In this document: positions 23,927 to 35,664 of the stretch, piece by piece
Position numbering within the stretch: the first letter of the stretch is position 1
Layout: every line of letters starts with the position of its first letter
Assembly: GCA_022701365.1 (NCBI GenBank)
Contig: JAKUHH010000207.1
Location: 105,964-169,963, forward strand
Reading direction: 5' to 3'
DNA: 64,000 bases
DNA from: Mycocentrospora acerina
Taxonomy: Eukaryota > Ascomycota > Dothideomycetes > Pleosporales
Notes under the pieces: model-generated
Seen by the model: the letters and a program-made list of their open reading frames with translations, nothing else
Told to the model about the DNA's origin: nothing
Databases searched by the model: none
Made by a program: the position numbers and the translations under genes

Positions 23927-24463
23927 TTCGATTAAAAATATGGATAGTTTTTTAACGTTAATTTTTCCATAAGTCTACCCGAAGCCGACTACAGCTTTAC
24001 AAATCAGCCCGAATGCTGAGATCTATCGGAGCGGGGTTAAGTATAAGAACAGGCGCACGCTCACAGACCCATTCGCGTCGACTGAGCATTTTGGCAAGAA
24101 TGAATGAAATTTCCCAATGGAGTAAATAGAATCGGCGCTAATGTTTTCTTGGCGAATATCGTTACCCTAAGTGGCTTAACTTAGATTCCCATTAGGCTTT
24201 CTGCGTCAGCCATGAAGCTTGGGCTTTTTTGATCGAGTGCTCACGTCGAGCATCGAACGCTACTCAATGGGCCAGCTCTTCCATGGACAAGATTTTCGCA
24301 CGAAGCACGTAGTCACAGTAGTAACATTCCGTGTATTACCTCTTAAAGGATTAAATCGTTTCTGGGGTTTCACTTGCGCTAGAAGATGACCGCAAGCATG
24401 AAGAGGCTTGACTTGTGAACAATTTGGGTCATTTGCCGAGATATAATTTGAGGACCGTAAAAA

Positions 24464-24470
24464 TATATAA
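24464..24470 (+). promoter_or_regulatory. TATA box of the NmrA-like gene
   Basis: TATATAA lies 67 bases before the chosen ATG at 24537. This supports that start over the upstream in-frame ATG at 24480, which would be only about 10 bases from the TATA. Confidence 0.5.
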
Positions 24471-24536
24471 TACTTTCTTATGTGCACAATAACACAAAAT
24501 TCTTTACACGAACACCGCAGATTCATTCTTTCTAGC

Positions 24537-25506
24537 ATGTCGAACACGATTCTTGTTACTGGCGCAACTGGAAAGCAAGGTGGTTCGGTTGTAAATGCAT
24601 TACTCAAAGCAAACGCCGACTTTGAAATTCTTGCGCTGACCCGAGATGCCCAATCACCATCTGCACAACGGCTTTTGCAGAAGTCGCCAAAAATCAAGCT
24701 GATAACTGGCGATCTGGACAATGTCAGCGAAATCTTCCGGAAGGCGAAGGAGCTTACTGCATTTCCTATTTGGGGCGTCTTCAGTATGCAGGTAAGCTAG
24801 TTCTATTTCTCTTTTCAGAACAACTGCTTACATTTCTGACAAGGCCGCTATGAGTAAGGAAGCCAATCCTCAAACAGAAATGCGACAGGGCAAGGCTTTG
24901 ATAGACCAGTCATTGGAACACGGAGTGAAGAATTTCGTGTACTCCTCCGTCGATCGCGGCGGGCCCAAGTCAGATACCAATCCAACCAATGTCCCGCATT
25001 TTGCCAGCAAACACAGCATTGAGGAATACCTCTTTGAAAAGACAAAAAACGATGAGATGAGCTGGACAGTTCTCCGCCCAGTCGTTTTCTTTGAGAATCT
25101 GAAACCGGGATTTGAAGGCAAGATCTTCACAACGGTTTGGAATACGACGTTGAGCAAGGAAAAAACACTACAATTCATTGCAACGAGCGATATCGGTTTT
25201 TTTGCGGCTGATGCCTTTATTCATCCGAATGTATACAAGAATAAGAAGATCACTTTAGTAGGGGATGAGTTGACATACGACCAATTCAAGTCAATATTCG
25301 AAAAGACAACGGGGCAAAGCTTACCGACGACCTTTGTTTTTGTAGCAAAATTTGTTAACCGTATGGTCAAAGAGCTCGGTTGTATGTTTAAGTGGTTTCA
25401 GGATGAAGGCTATGGAGGGGATGTGGTTAGCTTGCGGAAGATGTATCCCGAAGTAAAAGATTTTGCGAGGTGGCTTAAGGAAGACAGCCAGTTCAAGAAA
25501 CACTAA
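24537..25506 (+). CDS. NmrA-like NAD(P)-binding Rossmann protein
   Basis: Two exons (24537-24791 and 24844-25506; intron 52 bases) join in frame to 305 residues. The N-terminus carries the dinucleotide loop VTGATGKQGGSVV (GxxGxxG), then LALTRDAQSPSA and LITGDLDN. Exon 2 has the family signatures KNFVYSSVDRGG, PHFASKHSIEEYL and WTVLRPVVFFENL. These proteins belong to the atypical short-chain dehydrogenases; some (NmrA itself, HSCARG) sense NADP/NAD balance and bind regulators rather than catalyse. The YxxxK catalytic pair of classical SDRs is not obvious, so a regulatory or isoflavone-reductase-like role is equally possible. Cytosolic. A second, diverged NmrA-like gene lies at 48421-49523. Confidence 0.87.
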
Positions 25507-27402
25507 ATGGAAGAGTATCTGAAGAGTTTTAAATTTGGTTTGCGCACGAAAGCATAGGTATTTTATTCTGAACCTCGCACATTTTCTCTGGATTTGACAG
25601 AGCTTTTTGAGGTGCGAGGTTTAAAGAAGAATAGGTCACAATTACAATTAATCGATATAGCTCATTAATTGACTCTTTTATTTATACACCAATGTAATAC
25701 AAGGTCGTTAAGGTGAGAATTTTAAACCTGAGTAGCTTATTTCTGAAAATTAGAAATCTATAACTCTAAAATTAAGTTCTAGAATGTAAATTCAAGCATT
25801 CATATTTTATAACTTTGACCAGAAAACAGTCTGCACAATGACTATTCGCAGATTCGCAGCCTAATACTAGATTAGCAGCCTGTTAATGCTATACTCATAA
25901 ATGAGACGACTTTTGACCAGTATTTATCTTTTGCGACTATTTTAGTTATGTTGTATTGATTTGATAGAAATTATATTAGCTAATACCATTTTAGTATCAA
26001 GTGTCTGAGCATGTGAGCATCCAGCGCCTGTACAATCTCCGAGTCCTACACACATTATATTACGACAAGTTCCTCCTGATCGTTATCTTTCACAGACTAT
26101 TTACAATGAAGCTCATTCAACTTGTTCTGTTATGACGTAATAATTCACCTCACTCCCCGCTTTCATTGCTACAGGTATCTCAGAATGTTTCGATTTCAGC
26201 GTAGTATTCAGAAAGATTAGGCGCTTTTAAAATGCTAGTCTCCTACAGTTACACAACTGAATTCCACCTATAGCGAACAGTGTTAGTACTGATAGGTAGT
26301 GCTGTAGCAGCCAGGTTGTTACCGCTATCTGTTACGTATGCCCTTCTGGTTTTATTGTTATAATGTTGTCGTCCTCGTGTCAGGAAATTCAGCTACTGTG
26401 CCTAGACCCTAACAGAGAGATGGGAAAGCTTACATAGCAATGCGAAGAAAAAAAAGCTTGAGCGCTCCGATAAATTTTAAATTTTAAATGTTGCATTTTA
26501 GTAACAACGCACAATATCTTTTGAATTTGATAGTCCCTAATATTCAAAAGGTAATTGTATGCATTTGTGAGTTCATACCTTATCATGGCCCTGTCTTCTG
26601 CCTGCCCAATGCGAGAATCTGACACAGCTGTGATACGAGCAAAATCGATTGACTCGAACGATTATTTCTCAGTAACTAATCCGTTGAATTGAAACCTCAA
26701 GCTCTGCAACCAGCCTAAGGACTGGGAGAACCCTCACACTGCCAGACATACCTGAGATGACTGTATCCTGCAGCAGAATTAACACTATTGTTTGGAAGTA
26801 TACCACATCTTTCCTTAGTCTGACTAAGAAATAGCGACAGCGTTGGCGCTCTCAGATTTCGCAAGTTGGGAAGATGACATAATAACTTCTTCTGACAGCC
26901 CCTTCAAGTTCGAATCCGAAACCAAAAAAGTTAGAAAGAGACATCGTCAACTCATTCATTCGCAAAAAATTAACTCGTTCGTACACTGACCCTCCTCCTT
27001 CTTACGCATTCTCAAAGCCCAGCCCAGTCCAATCCATCCCGTCCCATCCCATCTACGCAGACAGACGACACACAAAAAAAAAGCAATACACACATAACAG
27101 AATACAGTACAATACAGTGCAGTGCAGATGGGGTATCCAGCCAGATTTTCCATGGCAAAAAAAAAAAGTGTCTGCACTGAGAGTGGAAAGAAGCGCGCGC
27201 GCGTAAAAAACACACATACGGATACGCCTAGGAATTACAATACCGATAATTATACACGACTTGCCATGCCCCCCTTGCCCAGCGTCTACTTTTTTTTTCT
27301 CTCCCTCTTTCTATCTCTGGTTGAAATTTCAGCTCACGATGGAAGCCACCACACAAACTCGTCGCCTGTGCTGCACAAAAACAAGAGGTCGGGCATAAAT
27401 CC
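25507..27402. other. AT-rich intergenic region between convergent genes
   Basis: This holds the 3' flanks of the NmrA-like gene and of the minus-strand coiled-coil gene. The 26880-27340 part has short homopolymers (A and T runs) and CCATCCC/CAATAC-type short repeats but no gene. Confidence 0.5.
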
Positions 27403-30400
27403 CTACTCGTGCCCCGAAAGTCGCTGTGCAGTCCGCTGGCTTTCGGCAATGATATCATTGTTCAGCTCGTTGAGCTGTTGGAGGGTCTGTTGCATAGCGG
27501 CCAACTGCTAGGGCGGATTAGTGGGTGTTTCTTGTCGCATCGTCTTCATCGCCGCCGTTGTCGATTGAGTGGACAGGGCAAGACTCACGGTTCCAGTCAC
27601 GTCGCCGTCTCCGTCTCCAAACACACTCTCATTCAGACCTAATCCCACGCCACCGTCGTCCTCTTCACTTTCCTCCGTCAGGGCGCCTAGACCGCGCTTT
27701 TCGTTGAAAGAAGCGGCGGCGGCGGCGCGGGCGACTCTGTCTCCAGCGGCAATGATGACTTCGAGCCTCTCTACTTTGTCTTCCAAGAAGGCGTTGCTCT
27801 TTTCCAGTGGCTCAACACGTGCGAGGTGCTTCCTCACGACTTCGCCCTTCATCGTCTCGATGCGTTCTTCGGTATCTTGAACAGCTTTGATGGCTTCGTC
27901 GCGCGCAGCTTGGACCTTTTGAATCGTCTGCATAAGACGCTCAACATCTTGCTTATGTTCAGCTGCTGTGGCATCATGGCGTTCTTGGGCAAGTTGGTGC
28001 TCGTGCTTTAGAGCAGCGAGCTCCGCGGCGTGCTCTTTTTGTGCGGAATGTAACTGTGCATCGAGTGCATCATACTTCCTCTGCAATTGTTGCACGGCCT
28101 CGGATTGACTTGTCTGCATGCCCTCCATCAACTGGGAAATAGCCTCTTCATGTGCTTTCTCCGTTGAGCGTTCTCGCTCCTCAAGATCAGCGTGTCTCTG
28201 GTGCAATTCATCGAGTTGTTGCTGATGCGTCTGTTGAGTTTTTTGATTGCTAGTGGCAAGTTCTTCCTTCAATCGGGCAATGGAGCTGTCACGGTCCTGC
28301 TCTGCATGCTTGAGCATCTGTTGAAGAGCCTCGTGTTGTGATTGGAGATCTGCAACCACGCGCTCATGATCCTCTTGCAGCGAGTCTCTCAGTAGGGTGA
28401 TGTCTGACTCGTGCGCTGCACTAGCTAACTGAGATTCTGCAACCAGAGCTGCGTATTTCTCTGCCACCGCACCAAGCTCCTCCATTGCCTCCAACTCGAT
28501 CTTGTGACTGTCAATCTCCGCATGCAGCTCCTTCTTGAGTACCGCCACTTCCTCGAGAGCAGATTGCTTCTGGCTGTGAGCCGCGGCTCGCTCTTGTTCA
28601 AGTTTGCTGTTCTCGACCTGCAAGGCGTCTAACAACGTAGCGTAGTTCTGCTCAAGTTCCGTTCGTTGCGCGTCCAATGCCTTGGCTTGAATCTCCTGTG
28701 CGGCCACTTGCTCGGACAGGATATCGCTGTGAGTCTTCTCAAGTTCAGAAAGCTGCTTGAAAAAAGTATCTCGTTGGGTTTGTAGGCTATCAAGTTCAGC
28801 TTTGTGAGCATCTTCGATTTTGTGTTTTTCTTCCAATAAGTCGTCATACTTTGCCTGGAGCTCGCCGATAACCTGTGATGATGTCTCGATAGTTGACAGT
28901 TGTTGAGCATACGTATCCTTCTCCTCACGTATGCTTGCAATCTCAGCTTGATGCGTGTTTACAAGAGAATTCTTTTCTTCCACGAGTACATCGAACCGGG
29001 TTTGCAGCTCTTTCATATTCTCTGATGAATTCTCGAGAGCTGACGACTGTTGAGCAAAGGTGTCGCGTTCACTGCGCAGCTCCTCGATTTCGGCTTGATG
29101 AGCAGTCTCAATAGTCTTTTTGTCCTCCAACAGAGCGTCATACTTTGCTTGTAGCTCGCTTATAGTCTTGGAGGTCTCTTCAAGCGCTGATGATTGCCGC
29201 GAAAAAGTGTCCCGCTCAGTCTCCAGTTCTTCAATTTCGGCTTCGTGGGCGTTCTGGAGATTTTTCATCTCCGTAAGTAGAGCGACATAGTTGGTCTGCA
29301 GCTCGCCTATCATATTGGAGGTGCCTTCAAGAGCGGAGGATTTTTGAACTAAAGCATCGCGTTCCTTCTGTAAACTCCCGACTTCTAATTGGTGAGCATC
29401 TTTCAAGCTTTGCTTCTCTTCCACAAGATTGTCATGTTTAGCTTGCAGCTCGTCAACGGCTTTCAAACTCGCTTTAAGAGTCGATATTTCCTTGGATAAA
29501 GCATCTCGTTCGCTTCGCAAGTCTTCAAATTCAGTTTGATGTGTATTCTCCAGATTCGTCTTGTCCTCAAGAAGAGCGTCAAACTTAGCTTGCAAGTCAC
29601 CGAGGACCTTTTTAGTAGCGCTTTCTGACTCTTGAATCAAAGCTTCGATGGTTTTGCTATGCGTCTCCGCTGCCGTCCTCGTATCTGCTACCGCGGTATC
29701 GTATTTGGTCTGGAGCTCCGCAACTAGCGACTCGGATTTTGCGTATGCCTCTTCGACGGCGATCTTCTCCTCGACCAGACGGGCTTTGGCGTCTGCAGTA
29801 TCCTCTTGTTCTTTTGTCAGAGATTCAATCCGGGCTTCAAGGGAGGCAATCTGTTTCTGGGAGGCGGCATGAGCTTGTTCGAGTGTCGATCTGTCCTGTT
29901 CAACTTGCTTGTGCTTAGCAAGGGCATCGTTAAGTCCTTGCGACACAGATCCAGATCTTTCCCGCGAAGTCGACAACTCTTTTTTCATGTCATCAAGTTC
30001 AAGTGTCCGTTCAGCAAGCACCTTGTCGTGTTCTTTAAAGGCTGCATTCTTCTCTTCCACGAGTGCGTCGTAATCGGCTTGAAGTTTATGCAGACGGTTC
30101 TTGGCATCGCCTTCCAAATCTGCCCGCAAAGAGTCGATTTCCGCATCGTGATCTTCGCCAAGGATACGCAAGTACTGCCGATGTCTGTCCTCTGTTGTCT
30201 CTAGTTCAGCCTTGTACCGGTCTGCCTTCTTCTTCGCCTCGTTGAGCTCAGCCTGAATCCTGGTCGAACTTGTAGCGTGTTGCGACTCTTCCTGTTGTGA
30301 GGTCTGCTCGAGTGTTTGAATTGTCTTCTTAAGCCCCTCGACTTCTTCCTTGAGTCGTTCGGCCTCTGTCGCATCCGTGCTGAGCTGTTCGTTGATGGCG

Positions 30401-32639
30401 TTGAGCTGTTGGGCAAGCTCTTCGTTCTCATTTGTTTTTACCTGGAGTGATTCTTTGTGTGCCTTTTCCATCTCTTCGATTTTCTTGTGGAGTTCCTGAG
30501 CTTCAAGAGTTCCGTCGGTCTCGCCTTGCTGGAGAGCTTTGATCTGCTCCTGAAGGTCGTCAATCACTTGAAGGTGGGTTTCAACCTCTTCCTCCTTGGC
30601 CTGTAGGTCGTCCTGGGCATCCCTCTGCAGTTCAATAATCATTTCCTCCAAGTGTTCTGCGTGACCCCTGCGTTCTTTCTCGAGGTCCGCGTAAGACTTG
30701 TTTGCGCGCTGTTGGAGCTTGGTGATGTCGTCGTGCAGTTCCCTCTCAATCTGGGTTAGATGTGCAATGGCCTCATCTTTTAAACGCAGATCTTCCGTGT
30801 GTTGTTGCTGTAATGACTCAACCTTGTTTTGGAGTTCTTCGACAATCGTTGAGGATGCGGATGACTTGGCCTCGAGAGACTGCTGCACTTCCTGTAACGC
30901 ATCGCCATGTCGCTTCTCCGCAGCTACAACTTGGGACTGCAAGTCTTCGACAGTAGTCGTCAGCTCGTTGATCTTTTCATCTCGTGAACGCAGGTCGTCT
31001 GATGTGGTTTGCTCGACTTGCAACAGCTTTGCTTGCACGACCTGAAGAGACTCCCTAGCCACTGCCACCTTAGTCGAAAGGTTGTCCCGTTCAGTCTTCA
31101 GCGTCGCGACCTCTTTGGTGAGGCGCTCAATATGGGAAGCTTGATCCACCAGCTGTTTCTTCTCCGCATCCCACTCACGCCCCTGTCGCTCAAGCTCTTC
31201 GTTGAGATCATCGAGGACCTGCTGGAGCTCTGAGGCTCTGTTGGCCTCTGCCGCCTCTCTGTCCTGGGCCGCCTGCTTCTCTTCCTGCAGTTTTTGGCTG
31301 TGCTGTTCCAACTGCTTTGTCTCCTGCGCAAACTTCTTCTCCATCTCATTCACGAGTGCAGAGTGCGACGAACGGCGTGCCCCGGTGAACGATGCAGCGC
31401 CCGCGATGGCGCCGTCTTGTTCGGCGACGGCGCTGTCTCTTTCGGCGATGATGGCCTCCGCATCGGCCAGCTGCTGCTTAAGCGATGCCTTTTCCAGCGC
31501 TAGCGTGTCAAGCTCGCGACTGAGGCCGTCGCACTGCTCCTGCAGCGATTCGCGCAGGGTCGTCTCCTTGAAGAAGTCCTGCATGATCTGGACACCGCTG
31601 CGCCGCTTGGAGTCGAAATCTGATTCCTTGGAGCCGCTGGGGGCAGTATCTGGCCGGGGCGTCTCCTCGCCGAGATTGGCTAGGGCGTCTTTGACCTGGC
31701 CGAGGGCGAGCTTGCGTGTCTCGGCCTCGGCGTCGGAGGCGGCCTTGTCTTTGAGGGGGCCGTTGCGGTGGAGAGGGAAGTCGATGGGGTCGTCTCTGCG
31801 CGCGCGGGTTAGCCACTAGCTGCCGCTCGGGACGTGGTGGGGGCGTCTCACGGCTCGGACATGGGCGTCTCAGGCAGCGGCGACGTGTTGCCGGCGACCA
31901 GCGACTTCTTGACGGGGACGGGCGGCACCTTGACTGGCCCGCGTGCACTCGAGGGGGGGCGGGCGATGGTCGATCGGGCAGTCGAGGGCCCCAGTGAGGC
32001 GCGGGGTGTTGGGCGGGTGGTGGTGGAGCCATCGGCGCCCGGGCGTGACGAAGCCAGGGGCCTCTTCGCAGCACCCGTGGCTGACGTTGCCGGCGAGGGC
32101 CTTGCCGCCGTCTTCCCCGGCGACGGTCGCACCGCTGTGCCGGAGACGCCCGCAGCCCGGCGCACGGCGGGCTTCTTGTTCTCCTCCCCCGACGTGACAG
32201 ACGAGAGGTCTGGCTCTGCGTCTGAGGCCGTCTTGGAGACCCGTCCTGAGCGTCGCGCCGTCGCCGTCGCCGTCGCCGTGCCCGGGCGTGTGGGCGGCTT
32301 GTTCAGGCTGGAGGCGGCGGTGCTGGTGCGGAGAGTCGAGGTGGGCGTGGGCTTGGACGCGCCCAGCGACGAGGGCGTCGAGGTGCGCGCCGGGGCTGCT
32401 GGACGCCGAGCACCGGCAGCAGCCGCGGTGGTGGGGGCAGGGCCGGATCGCCGCGGCGTGTCTTTGGTCGTCGAGGGCGAGGCATTGGAGGCCATGATGC
32501 GCCGGAGGGCTGGTGTCGGCGTCGAGGGCGCGACCAACTTCCTGTCTGCCCGACCGCGACTGGGGGGAGCTTGGACGCCGGGATGACCCTGGCCCTGGCC
32601 GTCGCTTGCGGGCCCGCTAGCGGAGGTGGGGGCGTCCAT
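27403..32639 (-). CDS. Giant coiled-coil protein (1699 residues)
   Basis: Three exons join in frame: 31852-32639, 27589-31795 and 27403-27507. Introns are 56 bases (31796-31851) and 81 bases (27508-27588, donor GTGAGT). The first 260 or so residues are Pro/Ser/Thr/Ala/Arg-rich and probably disordered. From about residue 330 to nearly the end the protein is one long coiled coil rich in Glu, Lys, Gln, Leu and Ala. It includes six tandem 49-residue (seven-heptad) repeats (28717-29598). The last short exon adds QLAAMQQTLQQLNELNNDI and a tail. There is no motor, membrane or catalytic domain. Such architecture suits a filament-like scaffold, tether or spindle/septum-associated protein, but the sequence alone does not say which. 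Fungal annotations often call such proteins 'M protein repeat', which only reflects coiled-coil similarity. The first exon is far more GC-rich than its surroundings. It is transcribed divergently from the F-box-like gene. Confidence 0.9.
27508..27588 (-). other. Frame-preserving 81-base terminal intron
   Basis: The donor GTGAGT and acceptor CCCTAG are good, and the intron is a multiple of three. If retained, the frame runs on through the intron to the TAG at its end and the protein would stop with ...TPTNPP in place of the 34-residue last exon. Two C-termini are therefore possible from one gene. Confidence 0.6.
28717..29598 (-). repeat. Six tandem 147-base repeats encoding 49-residue coiled-coil units
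   Basis: Units begin at 29598, 29451, 29304, 29157, 29010 and 28863 (reading down the minus strand), spaced exactly 147 bases apart. Each opens with (D/E)LQ followed by a K/N/R, F/Y/H and acidic block, then EEK or EDK. It continues with a (T/A)H(Q/E/K) step, an acidic segment and (R/K)D(A/T). Forty-nine residues are exactly seven heptads, so the repeat keeps the coiled-coil register without a skip. Confidence 0.93.
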
Positions 32640-33151
32640 GGTGGCGAGAGGCGGGCGATGTGCTGCAGGGGCGCGTTGGTCTCGTCAAGCAGACGCCTTG
32701 CCCACAATGGCCAGCCGTGAGTCTACAAGGACAAGCAAGTGCGTGCGTGTTGTTGTGGCCGGCTCGGACTGCCAGACATACCACGGCCCGTACACGTGCA
32801 CGTGCCTGGTGTTGGAGAGCCGTGTCATGCGCTGCCGCCTCCCAGTTGCGCCTGCCTGGTGTGCGGGAGGGCGTGGGGGTCGCCGTCGTCCTGCCAGCAT
32901 CTTGGATGCGACTGGTTGGTGTGCTGCAGGTTCGCCATTCGAGGCAAGTTTCAGCAATGCATCATCTTTGGTCGAAGATGATCAAAATCTCTGGGTCCGC
33001 GTGACGCCACCAGCAAAAGGACCTGAGTATTTCGTGTCGAGCCAAGCAGTCAATCAAGGCCACCGCGCCAAGGACTCGAGTGCGAAACTCTTGTTTGCTG
33101 TTCTCACTCCAATGTGTGTGCCAAGCCTCATGGCTACCTTCATCACTACCC
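32640..33151. promoter_or_regulatory. Shared upstream region of two divergent genes
   Basis: About 500 bases separate the ATG of the coiled-coil gene (minus) from that of the F-box-like gene (plus). The left half is GC-rich like the adjoining exon. No TATA box is obvious on either strand. Confidence 0.4.
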
Positions 33152-34543
33152 ATGAGTTCTCTTGCGCTCGTCATGGCCGACCTGTCAGAGCTCTCTTCGG
33201 GCTCGCTGCCTCCACAAGCCACCATTGCCAACATGCCAGACGAGATTCTGTTGGAGATTATGGAACATCTCGAGGACAGTCGAGCCAATGGTCTGAACAG
33301 CTCTGGGCAGAGAAATTACTACAACTCTTGCTTGGTAAAGCCGCTTACAAAAGTCGCTACTCTATTTCTCTACCAATGCATTCGACTATCAAAGCGCAAC
33401 AAGCCCGTAGAAGTCTTGCTCACTGTTCTCCGCTACCCTAGGCTTGCGGTGTTGATCAAAGAGCTCCTTATTGGACACTGGCACATTCATCGTCAGGACC
33501 ATGTTTTCAATACCAGCGATAAGGCTCTCCTTGTCGAAGCAATCATGAGCCTTGGTCTTACAGCCAATGACACGACGCATTGGATAGAGTGTCTCGATTC
33601 CACTGTGTTGACGTACCAGCTCTCATGTACCATGCTGCTCCTCAAATGTAGCAAGCTTACAAGCGTGAACAATATTTTTTTCGAGGATGGAGTCGGGCCA
33701 TACGAGTCGGACATTTATGTCGCATGCTGGGCTGCAGCCTTTCATCCACAGCATTTCCCAGCCACGACCGCCTCACATAGATTTGAAACTCTCGCGTGTG
33801 TCTCGATTATGGGCATCAGTATGTTCGTCAAAGATCTTACTTTCTTGTTCCAGCTCCCCTCACTCCAAAAACTTGCCCTGTGTCAAATGTCCACTGGAGG
33901 CGGGACAAGCGAACGAGATTGGGATCTAGACGCACACCAGTCCAATATTACAAGTTTGCTCATTGATGGCTGCCAATTTACCATTGACGAGCTTGAAATT
34001 ATGATCATTGCCTGCAAGGCGCTGGATGAATTTAGATTCACTGCAAGTAGAATAGATGATCATCACGTCCTACTAACCAGCCTTGCGCAGTGCTCTACCA
34101 CTCTTCGTTCGGTTCACATCTATGACTACGCTTCTGAAGATATTTACTATGTTGAGGACCTCGCTGCCTCCAGTCTACTCAAGATGGAGGCTATGGAAGA
34201 ATTGGACATGTTCGCAAATAGGATATTCAAGGTAAACAAACCACTGCCAGATCTTTCCTCTCTTTTCCCACGCTCCATCAAACGCCTCTTGCTACGAACA
34301 ACGTACCGGAACATCAACGACTTTTACGCATATTTTGATAATTGGACTCTGGTTTTTACTCGCATTACAAAGGAAACCTTCTTCCAGCTACAAGCCATCA
34401 ATGTTAGTGTTGGGATCCTCAGTACTGTCCTCTTGGCCGATAAGGATGCCGTGATTAAATTGCTCGAGCAGAAAAACCGTCAGTTTGGAGAACTCGGTGC
34501 CAAGCAAGGTATTCTGATTAAAATTGTAGAAGAGATGGGGTGA
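33152..34543 (+). CDS. F-box-like / leucine-rich fungal protein
   Basis: A single-exon gene. From the ATG at 33152 it is 463 residues; the ATG at 33173 has a stronger context (G at -3, G at +4) and an upstream one at 33080 would add an implausible leader. Near the N-terminus MPDEILLEIMEHLED is an F-box core. The rest alternates leucine-rich segments (LAVLIKELLIGH, LPSLQKLALCQM, SNITSLLIDGCQFT, AMEELDMFANRI) as in fungal F-box proteins with irregular leucine-rich repeats. F-box proteins recruit substrates to SCF ubiquitin ligases through Skp1; the target here cannot be guessed. Nuclear or cytosolic. Filamentous ascomycetes have large, fast-evolving families of this type. Confidence 0.72.
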   Translation: MSSLALVMADLSELSSGSLPPQATIANMPDEILLEIMEHLEDSRANGLNSSGQRNYYNSCLVKPLTKVATLFLYQCIRLSKRNKPVEVLLTVLRYPRLAVLIKELLIGHWHIHRQDHVFNTSDKALLVEAIMSLGLTANDTTHWIECLDSTVLTYQLSCTMLLLKCSKLTSVNNIFFEDGVGPYESDIYVACWAAAFHPQHFPATTASHRFETLACVSIMGISMFVKDLTFLFQLPSLQKLALCQMSTGGGTSERDWDLDAHQSNITSLLIDGCQFTIDELEIMIIACKALDEFRFTASRIDDHHVLLTSLAQCSTTLRSVHIYDYASEDIYYVEDLAASSLLKMEAMEELDMFANRIFKVNKPLPDLSSLFPRSIKRLLLRTTYRNINDFYAYFDNWTLVFTRITKETFFQLQAINVSVGILSTVLLADKDAVIKLLEQKNRQFGELGAKQGILIKIVEEMG

Positions 34544-35664
34544 AAAGACATGCACAAAATAAACTTGAAATGGAGAATATGATATTGCAGAGACTTTTGT
34601 TGGTAGTCAACTCATATTTGTGCATGACAAGAAGCGTTAGCCTTTTTTAGGAGGGTTAGAGCCTTTTCCTTTGGTATGATACAAAATGGACATTGTTGTC
34701 TAGAGATTGCCATCAAGTAAATGAGTCTCGTAGTTATGCTCTGTACTTCTCGCAATAGCGAGTGCTGATCAAGGGGGAAGCATAGGTGTTGTCCGCAGGT
34801 TTGTAGATTAGAAGCAATAGGTTCGAATGTGGCTGCGTTTGTTAGGCACACTGGGAGGAGAGCGCAACGCATGCATTTAGTAAGGTGATCTAGGTGATGT
34901 ATTTCATGTCACTATTACAAACCCTAAGTTTAGATTCGAACAAGGATTTCTTTTGATCTTAAGTATTTCCTTGGGAGTCACCCGACTATGATTGACCTTT
35001 CCAATTATATGTACAGGCAATCGATTTCGACGAGGTCTCGCTAAACTCGCTAGTACGTCACATATCATGGGTCTTCTATAGTATGTGCTTGACCAGCTAC
35101 TCACAATAATGATTACTTAGCGCCCGTCACTTGTTCTGTTTTTGTATTTCACGCCGTGGTTCACCGTTGAGCATAACACCCTCGTGAAGGCTGCATGTCG
35201 TTACAACCTCGAACGGGACGAAAAACGATATGCAACAAATGGTGGCGCGAAAAATGCAAGACACTTATTCGATGTAAGCATGACTTAGCGTCTGCAGAAA
35301 GAAATTGACTGGCCGCCTAACAAACAAGGTTGATGCCTAGCCCCTTTTTACGCCACCATCTCTAACAAAAGCGCTCCATGACCCGAGAGAATCGATTTTT
35401 TCTTTCCGATAAGCACTCTCGTTGTTTGGCGTTGAAGCTTAATTCTAACCTCCCTTTTCTTCAAAACAGTCGTTTCGATCAAGATTTCCATCATTCAGCA
35501 TACCCAATCACAAGTTTGCACCTGAGCAATCAAGACGTCCACGAATAACTATTGCTTTTTTAATCATCAGTCGTTCATCCTCCACTTTCTCAATACGGAA
35601 GTTCCACGCCAGACTCAACTTGAACAAAGTGACCAATTGGATACCCATCTTCCCCATCGAAAAA
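34544..35664. other. Intergenic region, promoter of the GPI-protein gene on its right
   Basis: No supported gene. The last 200 bases before 35665 are pyrimidine-rich (TTTTTTCTTTCC, CCTCCCTTTTCTTC), typical of promoters of well-expressed fungal genes. Confidence 0.45.

Larger units (their letters stand above)
22102..24536. other. AT-rich intergenic region containing a gene relic
   Basis: A broken minus-strand coding stretch lies at 23608-23926 (separate entry). The remainder is AT-rich with no supported gene. Confidence 0.5.

Noticed and set aside
24260..24721. Minus-strand open frame of 153 codons
   Set aside because: It overlaps the promoter and first exon of the NmrA-like gene on the other strand and has no domain.
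20099..25506. Idea of a biosynthetic gene cluster (hydrolase, NmrA-like, later MDR reductase, MFS, TRI14-like)
   Set aside because: No core synthase (polyketide, peptide, terpene) is present, genes are kilobases apart and their order shows no grouping.
26900..26935. AGTTCGAATCC resembles a tRNA T-loop
   Set aside because: No matching A box or acceptor stem upstream.
28893..30245. Several plus-strand open frames within the coiled-coil gene
   Set aside because: They are antisense shadows of the repetitive Glu/Lys/Gln coding sequence.
31834..32586. Open frame of 250 codons on the plus strand
   Set aside because: It lies antisense to the GC-rich first exon of the coiled-coil gene. High GC removes stop codons by chance, and composition is Gly/Arg/Ala/Val-skewed.
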